Below, piece after piece: positions 21,357-29,125 of a stretch of 30,067 nt of DNA. A model generated the notes under the pieces. It searched no databases. It was not told the DNA's origin and saw nothing but the letters and a program-made list of their open reading frames with translations. The position numbers and the translations under genes are program-made. Source of the DNA: 2-12-FULL-41-16 sp964473715 (GTDB taxonomy: Bacteria; Patescibacteriota; Patescibacteriia; Magasanikbacterales; UBA922); contig CAYYQC010000007.1 of NCBI GenBank assembly GCA_964473715.1, positions 1 to 30,067 on the forward strand. Direction: 5' to 3'. Numbering within the stretch: the stretch's first letter is position 1; each line of letters begins with the position of its first letter.

Positions 21357-22352
21357 TTAATTCAAGAGTTCAGGATTCCATTCAAATTGGGAGGTGGATT
21401 CGTTAAATAGGATTACTTCTGCTGCTAATTCTTCAAATCCATTATTTCCAAGTGCAGACACAAAATTTACAATATTATCCTCGTATTGTGACAAAGGTAA
21501 TTTTTCTTTAACCACCTGGAGTATTTTTTTAATAAATTCTGCTGAACGTCCTTTGCACCACTCAGCAATGCTTTCATAATCTTGAATCCAGGCTGACAGA
21601 TCTCGAGTTTCTCTCAAGCGATGCAGATATAATTCTTCCACATTAACCACTTCTGGATGCCCTGTTTTAGCGTGACTACAAGTACTAAAGTCTAAATCAG
21701 CCCAAATCTCGTTACTTAGCAACTGAAGATACAGTTTACCAATAGTTACACAGGCTTCTTGAATAGTGGGGTCAGATATTGTAACAGTATCCAAAGTTTT
21801 ATTAGTTAGCCATTCACCCAAAGTCACATTTTTTTCTATCGGCGTATTATTTTTCTTAATTGCTTCTGCAAACCAGATTGCGTCACGTTTCAAAATATCC
21901 AAAGAGCAAAACCTTGAAAAATATTGCTGAACTCGAGAAATAACTGGTAATCCCCAAATGCTTGCTTGTAGTAGAAAACGACTTCCAAGCAAATAGATTT
22001 GAGTGGTGGGAGTTAGATATGGAAAAAAAGTAAACCCGGTTAATCCATAAAAACGCTCATAAAACATACTGTCGTCCTCACCTAATTCAGGAAAATTCAA
22101 TATTCCATTTGACCAATTTTCTAATGAAACTAGAATTTCATCAATAACTCCATAATAAGAATTTTGATTATAATAAAAAGTCAAAATTAAATTATCTTTT
22201 ACACGATCCATTTTTAAATCACTAAAAGATATATCGAGCCAACCTTTCGCATCATAATCTACACCTTTTTTACACCGTGCCTGAATTTGATCTCTTTCTT
22301 TCAGAGACTTATCAGGATAAAACAAAGTTATCAATTCAACTAACTCTAGCAT
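21357..22352 (-). CDS. Unrecognised protein of the secretion operon (331 aa)
   Basis: No family recognised. The protein is acidic, rich in aromatic residues and Leu, without signal peptide. The segment FYGLTGFTFFPYLTPTTQIY (about 101-120) leads into GSRFLLQASIWGLPV. The rest is helical with no catalytic motif that I can see. It starts eight bases after the stop of the VirB6-like gene, and is the first of three unknown genes placed between VirB6 and PrgI, where mating-channel components would be expected. A structural or assembly role in the channel is an inference from position alone. Confidence 0.82.
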   Translation of the reverse strand: MLELVELITLFYPDKSLKERDQIQARCKKGVDYDAKGWLDISFSDLKMDRVKDNLILTFYYNQNSYYGVIDEILVSLENWSNGILNFPELGEDDSMFYERFYGLTGFTFFPYLTPTTQIYLLGSRFLLQASIWGLPVISRVQQYFSRFCSLDILKRDAIWFAEAIKKNNTPIEKNVTLGEWLTNKTLDTVTISDPTIQEACVTIGKLYLQLLSNEIWADLDFSTCSHAKTGHPEVVNVEELYLHRLRETRDLSAWIQDYESIAEWCKGRSAEFIKKILQVVKEKLPLSQYEDNIVNFVSALGNNGFEELAAEVILFNESTSQFEWNPELLN

Positions 22353-22360
22353 ACAATAAA

Positions 22361-25300
22361 TTATGTAGTAGGTGGTTCGTCATTTGGATCAGGCTCTGGG
22401 ATTGGTTCTGGGGCAGGTTCTGGGGCAGGTTCTGGGGCTGGGGCTTGGCCTGGGGCTGGGGCCGGACGTGAAGCTGGTCTTGTTTCTTTTGGAGGAGTAT
22501 ATTTATTTAATTTTTGCTCGGTCGTTACTGCACCAAATTTCCCGTTATTATATAAACCAATTAATTTATTAATATTATCTATACGAACCCGCACCTCTCC
22601 GCCCTCACCATTGTTTGCATCAGTGTCCCAATAAGATACAATTTGGTTCATTTGCCCAGTGGCCAAAGCAACGTTTTGATCAACTCCACTTTTTTCTGCA
22701 GTATTTAGCAGGAAATCTCTTCGAGAAACCCTCAATTGATCAGCAATGATTGAATTGATTTGATCGGCAACAGCAACACAGCGCATCTGAGCCTCATTTT
22801 TAGCTGCTTTCATGGCTTCTTTCGTTCTTTCGTTCCTTTTGCGATTTTTAACAATGCTAGCCTGGGTACCATCTTTTTTCTGACCAGTTACTAAGAAAGC
22901 TCCGGATGCGTCCGAGTTTTGTCCTGTAAGCCTTCCATCTTCATCGATTTCAGCAGCCTCTGTTTTGTCTGACGCAAGGTATTGCGTAGAATCTTCTAGT
23001 GCGCTCAACCCGAGTGATTGGTTTGACAAACGTGCGTTAGTACCGCGCCGGTCATTTGGATTGTTGATATTGCCACGATTAATACGTAAATCATCAACAC
23101 GCGAACGGTCGACGATGCCATCAACCTCGTCGAGATCAAATGAAGCATGGCTATGCTGTGCTACCCGCGTGGCAATACCAGTTTTATTAAGATCACTATA
23201 TACATAATTACGGGCCGACTTGGCTCCTTTCATGATAAACATACTTTTACCTGCTTTAACTTCTTTATATTGACTATGACCACCGCTTTCCGCATGGTTA
23301 CGCTCAATAGAATCATCACGTAAATTACCAATAAGTTGTAATTGCGCCTGATTATCTTCATTTGTTTGAAGATATGCAGTCGCATTTGCTTTGGCAAGAG
23401 AACCGTCTGCACCCAAGACATGATTTAAATCAACTCCTCCAGCAATAAATTCTTTTTTTTCTTCATCAGAAAAAGAATTATTTTCCCATTTTTCAAAAAA
23501 TTCTTTTTCATCCATGTTAAATTTATCTTCTGCGATGTCTGACATTTTTCCAATTTGCGCGTGCATTCCTACAAATTTTTTATTAGCTCCAGTAGCAAAC
23601 AATGCTTCAATTTGATTGATTTTTTCACCATTCATGATTTGGTCTTTCCAACCAAGAGTTGTTTTTGCAAAAGTAGCTAATTCCGGGTCGTCCATAATTG
23701 CCGGGATCCCGTCATCAGTATAACCTTTATTAAAAGCATGCTTAAAAAGTCCAGCCAGAGCTGCCTTGTCTGAATCACTAATTTCTGCATCTGCCCTGTC
23801 TGAATCACTAATTTGTTCTCCTGCCGCCTCGCGCCGTTCTATGTCCTCTGCCTTTTTCTGACGTGATAACATTTCTCTCAAAGAAGAGCGCATGTTCTTT
23901 ACAGTCATTTCATAGGTCATTTGACTAAACTCTTTTTCATACTTTTCTACTTGCTCAGTAATAGCCGTAGTTGGAGCCTGAATACCACGCTTAGAGTAAA
24001 CTTCAATCTGCTCAACATCATTAAGAAGGGTATTTTGTTTTACCATAAGGTCACGAGAAGATTCTTCAGCCCTTGCTTTTGAGGACGCAAATCTCCAACC
24101 AACTGAATCTTGCTTCAAGGACTTAATTCTATTTCTTTTTGCATCATTTTCTTGCTTTTTTACACTATCATTTTCATCGGCTGTTTTAACTAGTAAACTC
24201 TTATTTTTTATTTCTTCAATCAACGCATCTTCTTTTCCCTCATTGGTTGTTTCAAACGTAGCCAGCGCTGTTGATGCAGCTATTCTTTCAGTCTCTGTTT
24301 TTGCTTCTTCAGTAGCTTTCTCCAATCTTTTTTTTGTAAATCGAAGCCCTCTAAGAATTTTTTCTTTCTCGGCTATGTCTGCTATATGAGGAGCAGAAGC
24401 CGTAGAATGGTTTGTGCTAATTTCATGCTCTAATTTAGCAATCTCCTCATTTATCTTAAGCCCTTCTTTCATGATTTCTTTCATTGAATCCTCACTCTTA
24501 ATTTTTTCATCGGTAGTAATTGTGTCAGTGACCACTTTTGTAGCAGATTGAGTTTTAAGGAAATTCGCATAAGCCTCTCTAGCAAAAACAGGATCAATTG
24601 ATTCTGTTGTACCAGCAATAACTCTAGCTTTAGCGTCAGCTTCTAAACGTTTAATAATATTATCTGCAGAACCAAGTTGAGCTTTTAAAACAGCCTCCTC
24701 TTCAAGAATCTGCTGCCCAACTGAACTTTCTGTGAACTTTTGCTCTGCCTGTTTTTCTGCGGTCGATGAACGACTTTCAGCTGATTTTGCTTGTTTATCG
24801 GCCGCAATTCGCTCAGCCTGCGCAGCCTGATATTGTTTACTGGTATCTGACAAGCCGGCCTTGGCTTGTGCAGCTTGTTGTTTTACGCGTGCTTCTGCCG
24901 CAGCCGCCTGTTCTTTGGCCAATTCTTCGGCACGCTGTTCTGCTCTTCCCAAACCACTTTCAGCCACTTCTGCGGCACGTTGTTTTTCATCGCGCTGCAC
25001 TGCTGCATCACGAGAACTGGTTTGTTTTTCCGAAGCCAAGCGACGGGCCTGAGCCTCGATAAATTCTTCATTACCCTCAGAAACAGTCTTTTTTGCGGCC
25101 GCAGCTTCACGTTTAATTTCTTGTTCTGCTGCAGAAGTGCGCTCTTTTAAGATTTCATCACGTTCCAATTCTTCTTGTCCATGATCACTTAACGTGTAAT
25201 CACGCTCTGCTTCTTTTTCCAAAGTTGAAACTTCTTCACCGGCTGTATGTGCCTGTTTTTCTGCGGCAATTTTGGCTGCGCGCGCGTTAATAAATGCTTG

Positions 25301-28012
25301 ATCAGCAGTAGCACGCTGTTTACCTTCAGCATCTTCTTTTTTTATCTTACCTTCAGCCGCAGCAATTCTTTCTTTAAGAACAGCCACTTCTTCAACCTCT
25401 GCTTTTCCATGATCACCTTCAGCAAAAATTGCTTCTTGTTCTTTTTTAAGCGTTTCTACTCTTTCTGCTTCCAAATGTGCGGCTTTTTCATCTTGAATAG
25501 TACGTTGAAATACATTGACCCGATCTTTTGGAAAGGCATTTAAAGAAATACCCGCTCCCATTTCCTTGGAAAAGGCTTCTTTTTCTTCTTTTTTAATCAT
25601 GCCGCTATTAACCAAAGCAGACAAAGCTGTTTCTTTGTCACCACCATTGTTTTTCATGGCACGATTAATTTCTGCGTACCGATTGGCACGTTCATAATCA
25701 TCTATCCCAATCAAACCCTTGGAAAGCATTTCAGTCAGAACTTCTTGTTGCTTTTCATAGAATTTTTCTGGCGGCAACTCATCATTCGCTTCATCAGCTT
25801 TCAGTTGTTCGCGATATCTTTTTATTTCTTGATTTGCTTTTATAGTGTCAGCAATACTAGCGTCACTAACCTTAGTAGTCATGGCTCCTTCTAAATTAGA
25901 GATAGAGGCATCTTTAGCCTTAACTTCAAGATCAGCTTTAATTTTTCCCTGAAAGGCATTTACACCCTTATCACTCTTAAGAAACCGCTCGCGGGCGGCT
26001 TTGGTAATATCATCAAATTGAGATTTATACTGTGCAGCCACACCTTCATGTGAGGCAATTTGCTCAGCCATGGTGCCACGCTCAGTTTGAAACCGACCAT
26101 CTTTATAACGATAAGAGGCTGCTTCAGCTGCCCGACCTTCACTAGCAAATTCGTCAGTCTTTGCTTTAGAGCGAGCTTCTAACATTTCCAAACGACCTCT
26201 TTTAACACGGTCATATTCCTTACCCATGGACGGATTCTTTGAACTAAGCCAATGAGTTGGTTGTGCTTCAATACTTTTATCAATTTCCTCTTCATTTATC
26301 TTGGTGTCATTTTCTACCTTCTCCAAACGCTTTCGGTTAGCAATCAAAGAAGCGTACCGTTTGTAAGCATATTTCTGCAATGGACTTTCAAAAAGCGGAA
26401 CATCCATGCCTTCGGCAATTTTTTCATTCTTATCATTCAAAGCAAAAGTACCATCAGCGTTTTTCTTGTAAATTACATTTCCCTTTTCATCGGTCTTAAC
26501 ATTATACATATTCCCAGAGTATTTCTTGAATTTAGCAATTTCACCAGTTTTTTCATCTTTTTCCTCAACCATTTTGTATCCTTTAACTTTTTCTACTTCA
26601 CTAAGACCAGCCACTTTATATTTTTTCCCTTCTTTTTCTTGAATAGTAAAACCAGCCAATTTTTCTTCAGCTGTTAAATCACGATCAATCAATTCATCTT
26701 TGGCAACTTTCTCTTTAACACGCTCCCATTGTGGACCTTGGCTTCTCCAGTTACGATAACCTTCGGGAATTTTTTTCAAATTATTGCCAATTTTTTCAAC
26801 ATAATCACCAACCAAGAAATCAGCCGTAGCCTTGGTAGCCCCCACAGCCGCATCCTTACTCTTACCCACCAACCACCGGCCCGCAGCATAACCCGTGGCA
26901 ATGGTGGCTACTTTTTTACCAAAATCTACAGCAGAGCCAATCATGCCACTACCCAAAGTACCGGTTTCTTGGGTGGCCTTAATACCATACATGAGAAAGG
27001 CAAAGGCAATCAAAAAGTTAGCCATGTTTTCCCAACTAGTTACTTTGGACATGGAAAGACGTTGTACACCAAATTGAGCTTCTGCTCCCGAAGTTTTTAC
27101 ATTGTCTGGCAAACCAGCTTCAATTTCCGTGGCAATACTACCCAGACCCACTGTGGCAAAAGACAGCCACAAAAAGAAAACCATAATTGGGGCCACAATT
27201 ACATATTTGGAAAATTCTGCCCACCATTTATCTGCGTATGATTTGGTTTGAGGAATTACTCCCAAAATAAAGGCCAAAGGCGAAATGACAATCAAAGCCC
27301 AAAGTGCCACTACCCGAGCAGCCATGACTACCACATATGAACCAATCGCAGCCGCGGCCATAATGGCAAAAAGCATGGCTGGTAACACTGCAGCCAAAAC
27401 TTCAATATCAAGGCCAGATGGATCTTGAGCCGCGGTTAAGGCCAAAATCTGGTCCAGCTTAAACATGTTTACCAAGTTTCCACCAGCAGTGGCAGAAATA
27501 GCATTGAGAAAAGTAATGGTAAAGATATGTGCTACATCAATACAAAGCTGCGCAATTAAATTACTAAAATTAATTAAGATCGCGGATAAAATTAATTTAG
27601 CTAAATTCTTTTTCCATTCATATTCTTCTAAGCCCAAAATTGTACCAAAGGCAATGAGGAGTAAGGCAACTACAAAGAACATGTTGGCAATATCACGCAC
27701 CATCACCCAACCCAGTTGTACCACACTAACATCAATATAATTATTGTAACTGGCAATCATGATAAAGAACCGCAAGAAGAAAATCGAAAGACCAATTGAT
27801 AAACTGGCCACCACTAACATGATTTTGGCTACCTGACGAATCAACCAATCACCCACACCCGTAGCTACACCTTCTTGCGCAAAAGTTGGTTGCACAAATA
27901 AAAACGAACCTACAATTACTAATGCAAAAACACCCAACCAGAGGTGGCGGGGACTAATAGATTTCCACATTTCCTGCAGTCGTCCGAGCATGGTACGGAA
28001 AGATTGCAACAT
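22361..28012 (-). CDS. Giant VirB6/TrbL-like membrane protein with coiled-coil and repeat regions
   Basis: The 1883-residue protein has an N-terminal hydrophobic helix (about 24-44) followed by TFAQEG, like a signal anchor. Several further helices up to about residue 350 include LVVASLSIGLSIFFLRFFIMIAS, FFVVALLLIAFGTILGL, and VVVMAARVVALWALIVISPLAFILGVI, a layout seen in VirB6/TrbL proteins. From about 390 on it is highly charged and helical, with four tandem repeats of about 77 residues (about 865-1171). The C-terminal region is mixed and ends in a Pro-Ala-Glu repeat tail. The membrane part would sit in the inner-membrane channel; the huge tail is probably cytoplasmic or extended outward, which cannot be told from sequence. 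It has the clearest Shine-Dalgarno site in the window (AAAGGAG), but 13 nt from the ATG, and a TATACT promoter. It is first in the secretion operon. Confidence 0.8.
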   Translation of the reverse strand: MLQSFRTMLGRLQEMWKSISPRHLWLGVFALVIVGSFLFVQPTFAQEGVATGVGDWLIRQVAKIMLVVASLSIGLSIFFLRFFIMIASYNNYIDVSVVQLGWVMVRDIANMFFVVALLLIAFGTILGLEEYEWKKNLAKLILSAILINFSNLIAQLCIDVAHIFTITFLNAISATAGGNLVNMFKLDQILALTAAQDPSGLDIEVLAAVLPAMLFAIMAAAAIGSYVVVMAARVVALWALIVISPLAFILGVIPQTKSYADKWWAEFSKYVIVAPIMVFFLWLSFATVGLGSIATEIEAGLPDNVKTSGAEAQFGVQRLSMSKVTSWENMANFLIAFAFLMYGIKATQETGTLGSGMIGSAVDFGKKVATIATGYAAGRWLVGKSKDAAVGATKATADFLVGDYVEKIGNNLKKIPEGYRNWRSQGPQWERVKEKVAKDELIDRDLTAEEKLAGFTIQEKEGKKYKVAGLSEVEKVKGYKMVEEKDEKTGEIAKFKKYSGNMYNVKTDEKGNVIYKKNADGTFALNDKNEKIAEGMDVPLFESPLQKYAYKRYASLIANRKRLEKVENDTKINEEEIDKSIEAQPTHWLSSKNPSMGKEYDRVKRGRLEMLEARSKAKTDEFASEGRAAEAASYRYKDGRFQTERGTMAEQIASHEGVAAQYKSQFDDITKAARERFLKSDKGVNAFQGKIKADLEVKAKDASISNLEGAMTTKVSDASIADTIKANQEIKRYREQLKADEANDELPPEKFYEKQQEVLTEMLSKGLIGIDDYERANRYAEINRAMKNNGGDKETALSALVNSGMIKKEEKEAFSKEMGAGISLNAFPKDRVNVFQRTIQDEKAAHLEAERVETLKKEQEAIFAEGDHGKAEVEEVAVLKERIAAAEGKIKKEDAEGKQRATADQAFINARAAKIAAEKQAHTAGEEVSTLEKEAERDYTLSDHGQEELERDEILKERTSAAEQEIKREAAAAKKTVSEGNEEFIEAQARRLASEKQTSSRDAAVQRDEKQRAAEVAESGLGRAEQRAEELAKEQAAAAEARVKQQAAQAKAGLSDTSKQYQAAQAERIAADKQAKSAESRSSTAEKQAEQKFTESSVGQQILEEEAVLKAQLGSADNIIKRLEADAKARVIAGTTESIDPVFAREAYANFLKTQSATKVVTDTITTDEKIKSEDSMKEIMKEGLKINEEIAKLEHEISTNHSTASAPHIADIAEKEKILRGLRFTKKRLEKATEEAKTETERIAASTALATFETTNEGKEDALIEEIKNKSLLVKTADENDSVKKQENDAKRNRIKSLKQDSVGWRFASSKARAEESSRDLMVKQNTLLNDVEQIEVYSKRGIQAPTTAITEQVEKYEKEFSQMTYEMTVKNMRSSLREMLSRQKKAEDIERREAAGEQISDSDRADAEISDSDKAALAGLFKHAFNKGYTDDGIPAIMDDPELATFAKTTLGWKDQIMNGEKINQIEALFATGANKKFVGMHAQIGKMSDIAEDKFNMDEKEFFEKWENNSFSDEEKKEFIAGGVDLNHVLGADGSLAKANATAYLQTNEDNQAQLQLIGNLRDDSIERNHAESGGHSQYKEVKAGKSMFIMKGAKSARNYVYSDLNKTGIATRVAQHSHASFDLDEVDGIVDRSRVDDLRINRGNINNPNDRRGTNARLSNQSLGLSALEDSTQYLASDKTEAAEIDEDGRLTGQNSDASGAFLVTGQKKDGTQASIVKNRKRNERTKEAMKAAKNEAQMRCVAVADQINSIIADQLRVSRRDFLLNTAEKSGVDQNVALATGQMNQIVSYWDTDANNGEGGEVRVRIDNINKLIGLYNNGKFGAVTTEQKLNKYTPPKETRPASRPAPAPGQAPAPEPAPEPAPEPIPEPDPNDEPPTT
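22410..22461 (+). repeat. Six GGGG runs in the Pro/Ala/Glu tail of the VirB6-like gene
   Basis: GGGG runs occur at 22410, 22422, 22434, 22440, 22452 and 22458, based on a 12-bp repeat (GGTTCTGGGGCA). The G-rich strand is the template strand of the gene. It could form a G-quadruplex, but the tract is also simply the code for the Pro-Ala-Glu-Pro repeats. Confidence 0.7.
23761..23820. repeat. 30-bp tandem duplication in the VirB6-like gene
   Basis: Two adjacent 30-bp units (23761-23790 and 23791-23820) match at 23 of the first 24 bases. They encode a repeated ISDSD(K/R)A segment, so the duplication is in frame. Confidence 0.8.
24497..25420 (-). repeat. Four tandem 76-77-residue coiled-coil repeats in the VirB6-like protein
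   Basis: Units begin with GDHG, SDHG, SGLG and SSVG near 25418, 25190, 24959 and 24728. The first three measure 76, 77 and 77 residues and share a mid-unit pattern of the type ARAAKIAAEKQ, AQARRLASEKQ and AQAERIAADKQ. The fourth has decayed. A length of 77 is both 11 heptads and 7 hendecads. Confidence 0.75.
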
Positions 28013-28025
28013 GAACTTTTTCTAA

Positions 28026-28047
28026 CTCCTTTATAACAAGAAGTATA
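28026..28047 (-). promoter_or_regulatory. Extended -10 promoter and Shine-Dalgarno site of the secretion operon
   Basis: TATACT (28047-28042) is preceded by TGC, an extended -10, with no convincing -35. AAAGGAG (28032-28026) is a strong ribosome site but lies 13 nt from the ATG at 28012. The gap back to the methyltransferase gene is about 80 bp. Confidence 0.6.
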
Positions 28048-28093
28048 GCACAAAAATAAGCAGAAAGCACTTTTAAACAGTACTATCCACAGG

Positions 28094-29122
28094 CTATATT
28101 TTTTTCCGAAGTAGGGCCACAAAAAAACCTTCAATTTCTGGAGTCGGTTTAATGCGGTAGGAGTTTTGAAGTGAAGATGGAAGATCTTTATTTTTCCAAT
28201 TTTTAAGCGGAGGCAAAGCCGAAGGCAAAGGATAGGTAATTTTTTCCAATTCTCCATCAGAATACCGATCGAGGAGGCGTTCTACCTGAAATTCATTTTC
28301 CTCTGGCGCAAAAGTACAGGTAGAATATACCAAAGCACCACCAGGTTTAAGCGCGCCCCAAGCAGCAAATAAAAGTGACCGCTGTTTATAAGCCATTTCT
28401 TTAATTTTCCGCCCACTCCAATACCCAAAAGTATTTGGGTTATTTGTTACAAAGCGTGCTTCAGCACTACAGGGCGCGTCGAGCAAGATTTTATCAAAAT
28501 ATTCAGGATATTCGCGACATAGGTCGCCACCATGTTCCAGGCGCAGAGTAAATTTCCACTGTTCGGTTTGAGTTTTTTCCGTACCATCGCCCACTCCCAG
28601 CAACTCCATGTTGTGTTTAAGTTTAAAAAACCGCACTTTATTATTATCATTGGCCACTAACTCACCTTTCATTTCCATCATGACTGCAATCTGCGAAGTC
28701 TTGCTACCAGGCGCAGCCGTAAGGTCTAAAACTTTTTCACCAGGTTTTGGTTGTAAAACCAAAGGCGGTGCCATACTGGCCAAGCTTTGAATATAAATTT
28801 TACCCAGCTTGTAGGCTTCAGTATCGGTGAGCTCACGCTTTGATTTGTTTCTGAGCACAAAGGCATCAGTATACCAAGACACTTGTTCAAGATTAAAACC
28901 TTCTGCTTGTAATTCTTTAATCACCAGATCTGGCTGTTTTTTTCCATATTGATCCAAAATTACCGGACATTTAATCCGGTTAATTCTAAGGGTGGTTGGT
29001 CGCTCCACAAAAGAAGCACGCACTTCTGTACCTATTGCACCCGGAAACATAGCTTCCAAACGCTCTGGAAACTTATCTGGCAAAACAGTCGAGTATGGTT
29101 TTTTAGTTTTTTTCTTTGACAC
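28094..29122 (-). CDS. RsmB/RsmF (NSUN-type) RNA m5C methyltransferase
   Basis: It methylates cytosine C5 in rRNA or tRNA with S-adenosylmethionine. The 342-residue protein has a PUA-like/N1-type start (RPTTLRINRIKCPV), the cofactor motif DLTAAPGSKTSQIA (about 130-143), the motif IV DAPCSAE (about 217) with the PC cysteine that releases the product, and the motif VI YSTCTFAPEENE (about 265) with the catalytic TC cysteine. Which rRNA or tRNA position it modifies cannot be read from sequence; RsmF is the closest bacterial type. The start codon is GTG 29122, three bases after the asnS stop, so the two are probably one operon. The stop is about 50 bp before the secretion-operon promoter. Confidence 0.92.
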   Translation of the reverse strand: MSKKKTKKPYSTVLPDKFPERLEAMFPGAIGTEVRASFVERPTTLRINRIKCPVILDQYGKKQPDLVIKELQAEGFNLEQVSWYTDAFVLRNKSKRELTDTEAYKLGKIYIQSLASMAPPLVLQPKPGEKVLDLTAAPGSKTSQIAVMMEMKGELVANDNNKVRFFKLKHNMELLGVGDGTEKTQTEQWKFTLRLEHGGDLCREYPEYFDKILLDAPCSAEARFVTNNPNTFGYWSGRKIKEMAYKQRSLLFAAWGALKPGGALVYSTCTFAPEENEFQVERLLDRYSDGELEKITYPLPSALPPLKNWKNKDLPSSLQNSYRIKPTPEIEGFFVALLRKKI

Positions 29123-29125
29123 AAG

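Noticed and set aside
24766..25150. Overlapping plus-strand open frames opposite the VirB6-like coiled-coil region
   Set aside because: They are by-products of the Ala/Glu/Lys-rich coding on the other strand, which removes stop codons in several frames.
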